A DNA stretch of 64,000 nucleotides from positions 1 to 64,000 of the forward strand of contig NZ_WTKP01000012.1 in assembly GCF_009793355.1 (NCBI RefSeq), written 5' to 3'. This document shows, piece after piece, positions 43,002 through 52,425 of this stretch (position 1 is its first letter; each line of letters starts with the position of its first letter). The position numbers and the translations under genes are program-made. Source of the stretch: Vreelandella zhuhanensis. Lineage in GTDB: Bacteria; Pseudomonadota; Gammaproteobacteria; Pseudomonadales; Halomonadaceae. The notes under the pieces were generated by a model, which was not told where the DNA came from, made no database searches, and saw nothing but the letters and a program-made list of their open reading frames with translations.

Positions 43002-44042
43002 ATGCAACCAATTCACACCCTTGATGATTTTTTTACTCGCAGCGGCGCGAGCGTCACCCTTTACCATATGGGCAGGCGAGTCACACCCTGCGCCCGAAAC
43101 GTGCTTGCCCAGTTCGAGCATGAAAATGCGGCCTGGCCGGACCCTTGGCAAGGCAAGGCACGCTTGGCGATCATGTTTCGCCTGGGTGATATTGCAGAAC
43201 CGGCCATCTGGTTTCTGGCGCTTTCCCTGGATGAGCTAGGCCAGATCGACCCCGCCCCCCGTGATGCGTTTTTACAACGTTTGTTGGAAACCCTGGGGCA
43301 TAACGTCAGTCAGGTGGGGCGCAACGATACCCAGCAAATCGACAACCTGATGAAAGATAATCCCCTGGTGTTCACCCCCAGCCTGAGCTTTCAGGCCATC
43401 ATGCATGCTCGCGCCAGCCATGACCTTGCCCAACCCGCCAGCCAGCACCTGGAACTGGTGGAAGCCTACGTCAGCCGTCAGCAAGAACTCGACTGGCAAG
43501 CCTTAGGGCTACAGGGACTTGCCGATTTTGTGATACACATGGACACCGCAGCCGAACAGCAATTGGCCGAGCGCCTGCCGAGCCTTCCCGAGCCGGTATT
43601 GCACTCTCTATGCTATTGCCTGGAGCACGTTGCACCAGGCGAAACGCTGATGGCTGCATTGCGCGTACGCGGGGAGCAAGCCGCCCAGGCCGGTGATATA
43701 GAAACCTTGTGCTGCTGTGTCCGCGCCGTGGGCGGTACCGACCACCCCGCGACAGGCGAATGGTTCGACAACCTGCTTGCAGATAACGCAGCGTGTGGAC
43801 CCGACCTGCTTGCCGCCATTGCCGCCCGTGGCTGGGAACATCTGGAAGACGCTGAGCGTCTACCTTGCTTTCTCGAATGCCTGGCGAAGGAGCCGCGTAG
43901 CGATTTCGCTGCCGTGGTACGCGACCTGGCATCGATTCCACGCCTACGCTTGCCGGTCGTGATGTGTCTGCGCGATGCGCACGCCTCCTCCGCCACCAAA
44001 GCCAAGCTAACCGAGCTTTCCGCACCTTCCAGTCGCATGTAA
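43002..44042 (+). CDS. DUF3549 family protein
   Basis: 346 residues, soluble, helical, with GGAAGG shortly before the ATG at 43002. Start and order fit DUF3549: HTLDDFFTRSGASVTLYHMGRRVTPC, then DPWQGKARLAIMFRLGDIAEPAIWFLALSLDELG. The remainder looks like HEAT-type helical repeats. No enzymatic motif is seen. It is followed on the same strand by rimB and rimK and probably starts that transcript. A 17-bp tandem duplication covers its stop codon. Confidence 0.75.
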   Translation: MQPIHTLDDFFTRSGASVTLYHMGRRVTPCARNVLAQFEHENAAWPDPWQGKARLAIMFRLGDIAEPAIWFLALSLDELGQIDPAPRDAFLQRLLETLGHNVSQVGRNDTQQIDNLMKDNPLVFTPSLSFQAIMHARASHDLAQPASQHLELVEAYVSRQQELDWQALGLQGLADFVIHMDTAAEQQLAERLPSLPEPVLHSLCYCLEHVAPGETLMAALRVRGEQAAQAGDIETLCCCVRAVGGTDHPATGEWFDNLLADNAACGPDLLAAIAARGWEHLEDAERLPCFLECLAKEPRSDFAAVVRDLASIPRLRLPVVMCLRDAHASSATKAKLTELSAPSSRM

Positions 44043-44097
44043 CCATCAGTCGCATGCAACCATTGCGGTACGTTAAAGCATGCCCAAGGAGTCTCTT

Positions 44098-44538
44098 GTG
44101 AAGGAATTGCCTTATCAAGCCAAGGCAGTGATCGGCCGTCGAGAAATGGTCACCCTGCCGGAACTTGGCTTGCACCTGTGCTGCAAGATCGATAGTGGAG
44201 CACGCACCTCTGCGCTGCATGCCGAAGAGTTTGAAACATTCGAAGACGAGCATGGCCAGCTGTGGGTCAGTTTCATCACCCATAGCGGCGGCCCGGCCAC
44301 CCCCGGGCACCGCCTGCGGGTGCATCTTTATGATCGGCGAAAAGTCACCAGCTCCAACGGCCAGATGGAATGGCGTTACGTGATCCGTACGCTGCTACAG
44401 ATGGGGGAGATGGAGTTCCCGGTGGAGCTCACCCTGACCGACCGGCGTGACATGCGCCACCCAATGCTATTGGGTCGTCGTGCCATGCGCCGTTTTCTGA
44501 TAGCGCCCGGCGCAGCGTTCTTGCACGGCGAACCTTGA
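44098..44538 (+). CDS. rimB: RimB-like retropepsin-type protease (ATP-dependent zinc protease family)
   Basis: 146 residues from the GTG at 44098, chosen because AAGGAG sits six bases upstream; the ATG at 44080 has no ribosome site. The motif [19 protein letters not shown] gives the D-S-G active-site pattern of single-domain retropepsins, and [16 protein letters not shown] is the family's second conserved block. In Pseudomonas RimB acts with RimK, which adds glutamates to ribosomal protein S6, and trims or controls that modification. Here the two genes are 43 bases apart in the same order. Confidence 0.85.
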   Translation: MKELPYQAKAVIGRREMVTLPELGLHLCCKIDSGARTSALHAEEFETFEDEHGQLWVSFITHSGGPATPGHRLRVHLYDRRKVTSSNGQMEWRYVIRTLLQMGEMEFPVELTLTDRRDMRHPMLLGRRAMRRFLIAPGAAFLHGEP

Positions 44539-44581
44539 CCTAACCCTTTACCCTTTACCTGGCCACGATCCGGAGTCTTTC

Positions 44582-45490
44582 ATGCATATTGCTTTGCTGT
44601 CCCGCAATCGCAACCTTTATTCGACCCGCCGGTTGGTGGAAGCGGCTGAAAGCCGTGGCCATAGCGCACGCGTAGTGGATACGCTGCGCTGCTACATGAG
44701 CATTGCCTCTCATCATCCCTCGATTCACTACAAGGGCGCGGAATTCGAACACTTCGATGCAGTGATCCCGCGTATCGGCGCCTCGGTGACATTCTATGGC
44801 TGCGCGGTCTTGCGTCAGTTCGAGATGATGGGCACTTATGTGCTCAACGACTCTGTCTCCATCACCCGTTCTCGCGACAAGCTGCGTTCCTTGCAATTAC
44901 TTTCGCGCAAGGGTCTCGGATTACCGATTACCGGCTTCGCTCATTCCCCCGATGACATTCCGGACTTGATCACCATGGTCAAGGGAGCGCCCTTGGTGAT
45001 CAAACTGCTGGAAGGCACCCAGGGTATCGGGGTAGTACTGGCGGAAACCAACCAGGCGGCGGAATCAGTGATTCAAGCCTTCATGGGCCTGAAAACCAAT
45101 ATCATGGTGCAGGAATACATCAAGGAAGCCAGAGGTGCCGACATTCGCTGCCTGGTGATCGGCGATAAAGTGGTCGCCTCCATGAAGCGTCAGGCCGCCG
45201 AAGGGGAATTTCGTTCCAACCTGCATCGTGGCGGCACCGCCAGTGTGATTCGCATCACCCCGGAAGAACGCTCGACCGCTATTCGTGCGGCCAAGGCCAT
45301 GGGGCTACGCGTCGCTGGTGTGGATTTGTTACGCTCCAATCATGGCCCGGTAATCATGGAGGTCAACTCCTCGCCAGGACTGCAAGGCATCGAAAACGCC
45401 ACCGGGAAAGATATTGCCGGCTTGATCATCGAACATATTGAAAAAAATGCCGTAATACCGCGTAAAACACCCACCAAGCCAAAAGGCTAA
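44582..45490 (+). CDS. rimK: Ribosomal protein S6--L-glutamate ligase (RimK)
   Basis: 302 residues, the normal length. The RimK ATP-grasp fold is clear: [16 protein letters not shown] at the N-terminus, [22 protein letters not shown] (~60), [14 protein letters not shown] (~140), [29 protein letters not shown] (~180) and [25 protein letters not shown] (~255) with metal ligands Glu and Asn. It adds glutamate residues to the C-terminus of S6 and tunes translation. The RimB partner lies upstream. Confidence 0.95.
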   Translation: MHIALLSRNRNLYSTRRLVEAAESRGHSARVVDTLRCYMSIASHHPSIHYKGAEFEHFDAVIPRIGASVTFYGCAVLRQFEMMGTYVLNDSVSITRSRDKLRSLQLLSRKGLGLPITGFAHSPDDIPDLITMVKGAPLVIKLLEGTQGIGVVLAETNQAAESVIQAFMGLKTNIMVQEYIKEARGADIRCLVIGDKVVASMKRQAAEGEFRSNLHRGGTASVIRITPEERSTAIRAAKAMGLRVAGVDLLRSNHGPVIMEVNSSPGLQGIENATGKDIAGLIIEHIEKNAVIPRKTPTKPKG

Positions 45491-45518
45491 GGTAAAAGCA
45501 CCAAAATAATCCCTTAGA

Positions 45519-45545
45519 GGGGTGGCAAAACAACGCTGCCACCCC
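45519..45545. other. Nine-bp hairpin between rimK and the helical-protein gene
   Basis: GGGGTGGCA (45519-45527) pairs exactly with TGCCACCCC (45537-45545) over a nine-base loop. No T-run follows, so it is more likely an RNA-stability or partial attenuation element than a strong terminator. Confidence 0.5.
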
Positions 45546-45578
45546 CACAATCTGCGTCACCGAAGGAGGTAGACGCTC

Positions 45579-46025
45579 ATGTTTCTCGACAATCGCCAAG
45601 TGGCGATGGATAACGCACTGGAAGCCTTGGCCGACAGCATCGATTATTTCCAGGACAATCTCGAACGCCTGCGTCCCTCGCTGCGCGATGCCTTAAAACC
45701 GCATTACGAAGCCAGGTTAGAGCAGATGCACAAGCTGCAGGAACTGGCCAGAACGCATCTCAAGATGCTGCCACGCGAAGCGGATGTCGAACGCGACGAT
45801 TTCTTGTGGCTGTGGAGCCGGCTGAAAAGCTTCGTGGGTAACGATAGTCAAGTCTTGATCAACGAACTCCTGGAACAGGAACGTGTGTTGATGCAGGCAC
45901 TCTCGACCCTATTCACTCATCCACTTCCAGCACCTATCGAGCCGGTAGTGGAAGAATGTATTAAAGGCTGCCGCACCTTGATCCGCGAGCTTTACGCCTT
46001 GCAAAAGCAAAAGGCCAGACGCTGA
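45579..46025 (+). CDS. Helical-bundle hypothetical protein
   Basis: 148 residues, soluble, nearly all helix with several heptad-like stretches (DNALEALADSIDYFQDNLERLRPSLRDALKPHYEARLEQMHKLQELARTHL). An AAGGAGG box precedes the ATG by about eight bases. The ERDDFLWLWSRLKSF segment suggests a four-helix bundle related to ferritin-like or DUF2383-type proteins, but metal ligands are not obvious. The gene follows rimK and may share its transcript through the hairpin at 45519. Confidence 0.55.
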   Translation: MFLDNRQVAMDNALEALADSIDYFQDNLERLRPSLRDALKPHYEARLEQMHKLQELARTHLKMLPREADVERDDFLWLWSRLKSFVGNDSQVLINELLEQERVLMQALSTLFTHPLPAPIEPVVEECIKGCRTLIRELYALQKQKARR

Positions 46026-46062
46026 CATGGCTGCTGAGAATCTGGGCGGCTGAGAATCAGAG

Positions 46063-46827
46063 CTATCGAGAATCGAGTAACCGAGGAGCGACTGAATCCT
46101 CCCTGCCTTCCACACCCTCTTCGATAATCTCAAGGGGGTATGGCTGCTGAACGTCTATTATCAATGGTTCTACCGGTCCGAGAAAATACGGTTCACGCCT
46201 CCACAGATATAGATCCCCCAAGGTCGCTACGCGCGCCACCCACTCTCGAAGCTTGAGTCGCCACACACCTGCAACCGGGCGTTCAAGCGCGGCACACCCT
46301 CTCACCTCCATTCCCAGCGCCCGGCCGATATACACCGCCCGAGGCAGATGCCAGGCCTGAGTCACCAGCACCGCTTTTTCCACCTTAAACACCCCTTGGG
46401 CACGCGATAAGGTATCGAAGGTACTGAACCCCGCAAAATCCATGGTCATCTGCTCGGCCGTCACACCACGCCGATTCAGGTCGCGCCACATCGCCCGAGG
46501 TTCATTGTAGGCTTGGGTGCGGTTATCGCCTGAGATCAACAAATGATCTACCTGTTGATGCTCGATCAAGTTGGCGGCGGTAAGCATGCGCCCATTGAAG
46601 TGGGGATTACGTGCGCCGCTGCGGGTCCAGTTCGAGGTGCCGAATACAATCGCTACCCGCTCAGGACCGCACTGGTGAACATCACGTTCGATATAGGTTG
46701 AGGTATGGGCTAGCACCCATACATTGCCGGCCACCAACACGAATATCGCCAGAAGCAGCAACGCCCCCAGCGACATCAAAACTATCTTCAGGCCCTTCTT
46801 TAGCCCTTTCTGCAACAGCCGATACAT
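46063..46827 (-). CDS. sanA: SanA/YdcF-family (DUF218) membrane protein
   Basis: 254 residues. One N-terminal membrane helix (IVLMSLGALLLLAIFVLVAGNVWVLA) is followed by the periplasmic DUF218 domain: VAIVFGTSNWTRSGARNPHFNGRMLTAANLIEHQQVDHLLISGDNRTQAYNEPRAMWRDL and LVTQAWHLPRAVYIGRALGMEVRGC. SanA in E. coli affects envelope permeability to vancomycin. The C-terminal ~40 residues are acidic and variable. It is read in the same direction as the suf operon, 30 bases after sufT, and may be co-transcribed. Confidence 0.85.
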   Translation of the reverse strand: MYRLLQKGLKKGLKIVLMSLGALLLLAIFVLVAGNVWVLAHTSTYIERDVHQCGPERVAIVFGTSNWTRSGARNPHFNGRMLTAANLIEHQQVDHLLISGDNRTQAYNEPRAMWRDLNRRGVTAEQMTMDFAGFSTFDTLSRAQGVFKVEKAVLVTQAWHLPRAVYIGRALGMEVRGCAALERPVAGVWRLKLREWVARVATLGDLYLWRREPYFLGPVEPLIIDVQQPYPLEIIEEGVEGREDSVAPRLLDSR

Positions 46828-46856
46828 GGCGTTCCTTGAGCTCGCTCAGAGGCAGA

Positions 46857-47426
46857 TCAGAACATGCCCAGTTCCAGCTTTGCCTCATCACTCATCATGT
46901 CACGGCTCCAAGGGGGGCTGAACACAATTTCCGTATGAACCTTGCTGATTTGTGGCGCCCCTAGAATCTTGTTGCGCGCATCGGCCGCAATCACATCACC
47001 CATACCGCAACCGGGCGCAGTCAATGTCATGCGAATAGTGACAATTCGTTCGCCACTGATCAAGCGTTCGATGCGGCAGCCATAAACCAGGCCTAGATCG
47101 ACTATATTGACTGGAATTTCCGGGTCAAAGCAGGTTTTCAACTGATCCCAGACAAACTGTTCGATTTCCTCGTCGCTGGCCTCTTCAGGCAGGCTCGGAC
47201 GGGGTAATGGCTCCAACCCCAAAGCATCCAGATTACGGCCTTCGATCAAGTAGAGGCGCCCGCCAAACCCCACACTTACCGAGCTGCCCTTGGCCTGCAT
47301 CACGCTGACCACGCTGTCTTCCGGTAGGGTTTCCGTCTTGCCGAAAGGAATGGCAATGGCATCCACATCGCGTTGCAAGGGTAATGACTGGCCTTTGGCC
47401 AGTTGAGTAATCTGCTCGATATCCAT
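46857..47426 (-). CDS. sufT: SufT-type Fe-S assembly protein (DUF59/MIP18 domain)
   Basis: 189 residues. The C-terminal ~100 residues are the MIP18/DUF59 domain: LKTCFDPEIPVNIVDLGLVYGC, RMTLTAPGCGMGDVIAADARNKI with the conserved Cys, and VVFSPPWSRDMMSDEAKLELGM-like ending. The N-terminal extension (~85 residues) is typical of SufT. SufT assists maturation of Fe-S proteins under high demand. Gene order sufB-C-D-S-T and a nine-base gap to sufS support the assignment. Confidence 0.92.
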   Translation of the reverse strand: MDIEQITQLAKGQSLPLQRDVDAIAIPFGKTETLPEDSVVSVMQAKGSSVSVGFGGRLYLIEGRNLDALGLEPLPRPSLPEEASDEEIEQFVWDQLKTCFDPEIPVNIVDLGLVYGCRIERLISGERIVTIRMTLTAPGCGMGDVIAADARNKILGAPQISKVHTEIVFSPPWSRDMMSDEAKLELGMF

Positions 47427-47435
47427 AGGCCTCTC

Positions 47436-48707
47436 TCAGCGCACCATGTTAACCACACGGGTGAGTGCGGCCGCGAAAACGTCGACCTCTTCAAGGGTAT
47501 TGTAAGCTGCAAAAGAGGCACGGCATGTAGCTTCGACTCCGAATTGCGCCAATAGCGGTTGAGCGCAATGATTGCCGGTACGTATGGCCACTCCAAGCTG
47601 ATCGATCAATAGACCGATATCCTGGGGATGAGCGCCTTCCACCACGAATGACAGTACACCGGCCTTATGCGGGGCGGTCCCTATAATCCGCAGACCCTCG
47701 ATGTCACTTACCGCCCGAGTCGCATGCTGCAACAACTGCTGCTCCCAGGCACCGATGGCAAAAAGACCGATACTTTCCACCCACCTTAACGCCGCCCCCA
47801 GGGCGATCACTTCGGCAATCGGTGGCGTACCCGCCTCAAACTTGTGCGGCACAGCGGCAAAGGTAGTCGGCACATCGAACGATACGGTTTGAATCATTTC
47901 ACCGCCGCCCTGCCATGGCGGCATCGCCTCAAGTAATTCGAGCTTGCCGTACAGCACGCCTACCCCGGTAGGACCATAAACCTTGTGGCCGGAAAACGCG
48001 TAGAAATCGGCGTCGATCTCGCGCACATCCACTATCTGATGCGGTGTCGCCTGGGCGCCATCGACCAGTATCAAAGCCCCATGAGCATGCGCCATGGCCG
48101 CCATCTCGCGTACCGGATTGATGGTTCCCAGCGCATTCGACACATGATTCACCGCCACCAGCCGCGTGCGCTCGGTCAACAAGGCCTGGTAGGCGCTGAT
48201 ATCCAGCACACCACGCTCATCCACCGGAATGACCTTGATCACCAGCCCCAACTCCGCCGCCAGCAATTGCCAGGGCACGATGTTGGAGTGGTGCTCAAGC
48301 ATCGAGATCAGCACTTCATCACCGGGCTTCAGGTTGGCTCGGCCCCAGCTATTGGCGACCAGATTGATGGCTTCCGTGGTCCCGCGGGTGAAGATGATCT
48401 GGCGGCGATGCTCGGCATTGAGAAAGGCGCGTACGGTTTCGCGTGTGTCCTCATAAGCCACCGTGGCTTCATCCGCCAAGGTGTGCAGGCCACGATGAAT
48501 ATTGGCGTTGTAACGACTGTAATAGTCGCTGAATACATCGATCACCTGGCGTGGCGTCTGGCTGGTAGCCGCGTTATCCAGGTAGACCAAGGGCTTGCCA
48601 TGAACCTGGCGTGAAAGAATGGGAAAATCCGCACGCACCTGCTCCACATCGAATGGCACGCTTTCCAGGATACGCTCAGGTGCACGGTCAATGGCGGATT
48701 GTGTCAT
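47436..48707 (-). CDS. sufS: Cysteine desulfurase SufS
   Basis: 423 residues, a type II cysteine desulfurase. Motifs: YLDNAATSQTPRQVID (~42), RGTTEAINLVA (~108), MLEHHSNIVPWQ with the PLP-stacking His (~135), FSGHKVYGPTGVGVLYG with the PLP lysine (~237) and ATCRASFAAYNT with the sulfur-carrying Cys (~390). It takes sulfur from cysteine for Fe-S cluster building on SufBCD. No sufE or sufU gene is present in the operon, so the sulfur acceptor must be encoded elsewhere or be replaced. Confidence 0.95.
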   Translation of the reverse strand: MTQSAIDRAPERILESVPFDVEQVRADFPILSRQVHGKPLVYLDNAATSQTPRQVIDVFSDYYSRYNANIHRGLHTLADEATVAYEDTRETVRAFLNAEHRRQIIFTRGTTEAINLVANSWGRANLKPGDEVLISMLEHHSNIVPWQLLAAELGLVIKVIPVDERGVLDISAYQALLTERTRLVAVNHVSNALGTINPVREMAAMAHAHGALILVDGAQATPHQIVDVREIDADFYAFSGHKVYGPTGVGVLYGKLELLEAMPPWQGGGEMIQTVSFDVPTTFAAVPHKFEAGTPPIAEVIALGAALRWVESIGLFAIGAWEQQLLQHATRAVSDIEGLRIIGTAPHKAGVLSFVVEGAHPQDIGLLIDQLGVAIRTGNHCAQPLLAQFGVEATCRASFAAYNTLEEVDVFAAALTRVVNMVR

Positions 48708-48721
48708 GGCTACTCCTCGGC

Positions 48722-50068
48722 TTACGCCTCATTGAAGGCGGCGGCAATTTCCACCAACCCGGCCAGATTGAAACGTTCCGGCAGCTTACCGGCCACCGCT
48801 AGCTCGACTCTTTCGGTAATCGCATCGATATCTACCTGCTCCATGACTTCCCCAGCGAACGCCAGCGTCAGCAAGCCACGTGCGGTCTGCTCATCGATGC
48901 CCCGGGTACGCAACGCATAGATCGCTTCCTTGTCCAGCTGACCGGTGGTCGAACCGTGAGAACATTTGACGTCGTCGGCGTAGATCTCAAGTTCCGGCTT
49001 GGTATCGATCTCGGCGCGATCCGAAAGCAGGAGGTTGGCATTGCTCTGGAAGCCTTCGATTTTCTGGCTGTCACGCTTGACTACTACCTTGCCGTTGAAT
49101 ACGCCATGGGCGCGATCGTCCAGGATGCCCTTGTAATTTTCGTTGGAAAACGTCCGCGGCGCATTGTGGTTGGCCAATGTATGGTTATCCACGTGCTGAC
49201 GACCCTGGCCATAGAACAGGCCATAGAAATTGGCTTCGGCACCCTGGCCATTAAGATCGGTCACCAGATCATTACGCACCAGGCCCCCACCCAGATTCAA
49301 GTTGTAGGAGGTATAACGACTGTCGCGACGCTGTTCCACATGAATGCTGGCAATGTGCAGGTCGGCAAGCGGTGCTTCCTGCAGCTTGTAGTGGGTCAGA
49401 ATCGCACCACGATCGAGCATGATTTCTGCGACCAGGTTAGTGAAATTGGCCGCATCGCTATCGCCCATATGGTGCTCGATCACGGTCGCCTGGCTGCGTC
49501 CGGCCGCTTCAATCAGTACCCGGGGGTGACTCATCACCGGCTGCTCACCCGCGCGAGACACAAACTGCAGAATAATGGGCTTATCGACTACCGTTCCCGG
49601 CGCCAGACGAATCACCGCCCCTTCTTCCATGAACGCCGTATTGAGTGCCGAGAACGGCGAAAACTCCACGCCGGTCAAGCGACCCAAGGGCCCCCCTACC
49701 GCTTCGTGATTTTGTTCCAGTGCCTGGGAAAGCGGCATTACCTGAACGCTTTCGGGCAGCCCTTCCATATCCGAAAGCCTGGCGGAGAACACACCATCGA
49801 CAAAGGTCAGCCGGTAGGCATCGATGGGCAAGGTCAGTGCCGCCGCCTTGGCCGAGGAATAGTCGGCGTCTTCCGCCAGCTCGAAGTGTCCCTGGGCGAT
49901 CTGGCGCACATTGGTATATTTCCAGGCCTCATCGCGCCGGGTGGGAAAGCCCATGGCTTCGAAGCGTGCCGCACCGGCTTGGCGTCTAGCGGCAATCCAG
50001 GTCGGTTCCGAGCCACGCTGTGCGAGACGTTTTTTCAGTACGTCCAGAAAATGAATAACTTCGCTCAT
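48722..50068 (-). CDS. sufD: Fe-S assembly scaffold protein SufD
   Basis: 448 residues, right-handed beta-helix family. Conserved stretches: RRDEAWKYTNVRQI (~42), AFMEEGAVIRLAPGTVVDKPIILQF, HNAPRTFSNENYKGILDDRAHGVFNGKVVVKRDSQKIEGFQSNANLLLSD (~300) and YADDVKCSHGSTTGQLDKEAIYALRTRGI with the conserved Cys/His. It pairs with SufB in the SufBC2D scaffold. Its start overlaps the sufC stop by four bases. Confidence 0.95.
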   Translation of the reverse strand: MSEVIHFLDVLKKRLAQRGSEPTWIAARRQAGAARFEAMGFPTRRDEAWKYTNVRQIAQGHFELAEDADYSSAKAAALTLPIDAYRLTFVDGVFSARLSDMEGLPESVQVMPLSQALEQNHEAVGGPLGRLTGVEFSPFSALNTAFMEEGAVIRLAPGTVVDKPIILQFVSRAGEQPVMSHPRVLIEAAGRSQATVIEHHMGDSDAANFTNLVAEIMLDRGAILTHYKLQEAPLADLHIASIHVEQRRDSRYTSYNLNLGGGLVRNDLVTDLNGQGAEANFYGLFYGQGRQHVDNHTLANHNAPRTFSNENYKGILDDRAHGVFNGKVVVKRDSQKIEGFQSNANLLLSDRAEIDTKPELEIYADDVKCSHGSTTGQLDKEAIYALRTRGIDEQTARGLLTLAFAGEVMEQVDIDAITERVELAVAGKLPERFNLAGLVEIAAAFNEA

Positions 50069-50817
50069 GCTGCCGGCTCCTCGACGATGTCTTCGTAACC
50101 CTGAACTTCAAGTTCCTTGGCAAGCTCGGCATCGCCACTCTTGACGATGCGTCCATCCATCAGGACGTGAACCTTGTCCGGCACGATGTAGTCCAGCAGC
50201 CGCTGATAGTGAGTTACCAAGAGAATGGCACGCTTGCTGTCTCTCAAGCTGTTGACGCCGTCGGCGACCACTCGCATGGCATCGATGTCCAGGCCGGAGT
50301 CGATTTCATCGAGCATCGCAAGCTTGGGTTGCAGCACCAGCATTTGCAGAATTTCGTTACGTTTTTTCTCACCACCGGAAAAACCTTCGTTCACCGCACG
50401 CTGCAGAAAGCTCGGGTCCATCTGCATCTGGGCGATCTTTTCCTTGACCAGTTTCATGAACTCGGGCGCTGGAATATCGCCTTCGCCGCGGGCCGCACGT
50501 TGGGCGTTCAATGCAGCCTTGAGCAGATAGATGTTCTTGACCCCCGGAATTTCCACCGGGTATTGGAAACCCAGCAACAAACCGGCCTGGGCACGCTCTT
50601 CGATTTCCATTTCGAGCACGTCCTGGCCTTCGAAAGTGATCGAGCCGGACGTCACCTCATAGCCTTCCTTGCCGGCGATGACCGCTGAAAGCGTGGACTT
50701 GCCCGCCCCGTTGGGGCCCATGATGGCGTGCACTTCGCCAGCCTTGATGGTCAGGTTCAAGCCTTTGAGAATTTCTTTCTTTTCGACAGTAACGTGCAGA
50801 TCTTTGACTTCGAGCAT
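50065..50817 (-). CDS. sufC: Fe-S assembly ATPase SufC
   Basis: 250 residues. ABC ATPase motifs: GPNGAGKSTLSAV (~34), GFQYPVEIPGV Q-loop typical for SufC (~82), NEGFSGGEKKRNEI signature (~142), LDEIDSGLDIDA Walker B with the SufC-specific acidic changes (~170) and LLVTHYQRLL (~203). It powers conformational changes of SufB/SufD. It is preceded by a 93-base gap from sufB that contains a small GC-rich hairpin. Confidence 0.96.
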   Translation of the reverse strand: MLEVKDLHVTVEKKEILKGLNLTIKAGEVHAIMGPNGAGKSTLSAVIAGKEGYEVTSGSITFEGQDVLEMEIEERAQAGLLLGFQYPVEIPGVKNIYLLKAALNAQRAARGEGDIPAPEFMKLVKEKIAQMQMDPSFLQRAVNEGFSGGEKKRNEILQMLVLQPKLAMLDEIDSGLDIDAMRVVADGVNSLRDSKRAILLVTHYQRLLDYIVPDKVHVLMDGRIVKSGDAELAKELEVQGYEDIVEEPAA

Positions 50818-50840
50818 GATGATTACCTTTGATCCTGACG

Positions 50841-50856
50841 AGCCGCCTCGGCGGCT
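50841..50856 (-). promoter_or_regulatory. Small GC hairpin in the sufB-sufC gap
   Basis: AGCCGCCTCGGCGGCT is a perfect 7-bp stem with a two-base central turn, located between the sufB stop and the sufC start. Without a T-run it is not a strong terminator. A transcript-processing or partial attenuation role would explain differing dosage of sufB and sufCD, but that is speculative. Confidence 0.4.
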
Positions 50857-50910
50857 TCGATAAATATGATGACCGACTATCCAGGCCTATTCGCCCCAAT
50901 GGACGACGTC

Positions 50911-52353
50911 TTAACCCACGGCACCTTCCAGCGTGACGTTCAGCAGGGCTTCGGCTTCCACGGCGAATTCCATCGGCAATTCCTGGAATACATCCTTACA
51001 GAAGCCGTTGACGATCATGCTGACCGCATCCTCTTCGGAAATGCCCCGGCTGCGGCAATAAAACAATTGGTCCTCACCGATTTTCGAGGTGGTCGCTTCA
51101 TGCTCGACGGTCGCCGTGCTGTTACCGATTTCCTGATAAGGGAAGGTATGCGCGCCGGAAGTATCGCCGATCAGCAGGGAGTCGCACTGAGTAAAGTTAC
51201 GCGCGCCCTTGGCTCTTGGACCGATTTTGACCAGGCCACGGTAGGACTGATCCGAGCGTCCGGCGGAAATGCCCTTGGAAACGATATAGGAACGCGTGCC
51301 TTCGCCGATATGGATCATCTTGGTGCCGGTATCGGCCTGCTGGCGACCGTTGGTTACCGCAACCGAGTAGAATTCACCGACACTTTCCTTGCCGCGCAGC
51401 ACACAGGAAGGATATTTCCAGGTAATTGCCGAACCGGTCTCGACCTGCGTCCAGCTGATCCGCGAACGGTCACCACGACAATCACCGCGCTTGGTGACAA
51501 AGTTGTAGATACCGCCTATGCCATTTTCATCGCCGGGATACCAGTTCTGTACCGTGGAGTACTTGATGTAAGCATCCTCCAGGGCGACCAGCTCGACCAC
51601 GGCGGCATGCAGCTGATTTTCATCGCGCATCGGCGCGGTGCAGCCTTCCAGATACGATACCTGGGCGCGGCTCTCGCAGATGATCAGGGTGCGCTCGAAC
51701 TGACCGGTATTGGCGGCGTTGATCCGGAAATACGTGGACAACTCCATCGGGCAGGTCACACCTTCCGGCACGAACACGAAGGAGCCGTCTGTAAATACTG
51801 CCGAGTTGAGTGCCGCAAAGTAGTTGTCAGCCACCGGAACCACTGTGCCTAGGTACTGCTTGATCAGTTCCGGGTAGTCGCGGATCGCATCGGAAATCGA
51901 GCAGAAGATGACGCCGGCCTCGCCCAATTCCTTCTTGAAGGTGGTGGTGACCGACACGGAATCGAATACCGCATCCACCGCCACACCGGCGAGCGCCGCA
52001 CGCTCATGCAGCGGAATACCCAGCTTCTCGTAGGTTTCCAGAAGTTTGGGATCGACTTCATCCAGGCTTTGCGGCATGTCTTCGGGGCGCTTGGGCGCGC
52101 TGTAGTAAGAAATCGCCTGATAATCGATAGGCGGATAATCCAGATGCGCCCAGGATGGCGATTTCATTTTCAGCCATTGATGGTAAGCATCGAGACGCCA
52201 TTGAAGCATCCAGTCCGGCTCGCCTTTCTTGTTGGAAATAAAGGCGATGGTGCTTTCATCCAGACCAGGCGGAACGGTTTCACTTTCAATGTCGGTAACG
52301 AAGCCTTCTTTATAATCGCGACGAACCAACTGTTCCATTTCTTCAGTTGCCAT
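50911..52353 (-). CDS. sufB: Fe-S assembly scaffold protein SufB
   Basis: 480 residues. Conserved landmarks: [21 protein letters not shown] (~40), [26 protein letters not shown] (~130), [32 protein letters not shown] (~198), the YLEGCTAPM segment (~233), [24 protein letters not shown] and [27 protein letters not shown] with the conserved Cys and acidic ligands for cluster assembly. It is the main scaffold of the Suf system and is first after the Rrf2 regulator. Confidence 0.97.
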   Translation of the reverse strand: MATEEMEQLVRRDYKEGFVTDIESETVPPGLDESTIAFISNKKGEPDWMLQWRLDAYHQWLKMKSPSWAHLDYPPIDYQAISYYSAPKRPEDMPQSLDEVDPKLLETYEKLGIPLHERAALAGVAVDAVFDSVSVTTTFKKELGEAGVIFCSISDAIRDYPELIKQYLGTVVPVADNYFAALNSAVFTDGSFVFVPEGVTCPMELSTYFRINAANTGQFERTLIICESRAQVSYLEGCTAPMRDENQLHAAVVELVALEDAYIKYSTVQNWYPGDENGIGGIYNFVTKRGDCRGDRSRISWTQVETGSAITWKYPSCVLRGKESVGEFYSVAVTNGRQQADTGTKMIHIGEGTRSYIVSKGISAGRSDQSYRGLVKIGPRAKGARNFTQCDSLLIGDTSGAHTFPYQEIGNSTATVEHEATTSKIGEDQLFYCRSRGISEEDAVSMIVNGFCKDVFQELPMEFAVEAEALLNVTLEGAVG

Positions 52354-52425
52354 GGTAATTCCCCTCCCGGGCAGTTGGGTGGGCGAGCAACAGGCTCGCC
52401 GTAAGCTTTAAAATAATGAGCAACC

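Noticed and set aside
48956-50098. 380-codon plus-strand frame opposite sufD
   Set aside because: Antisense shadow. sufD fits the operon and its family along its full length.
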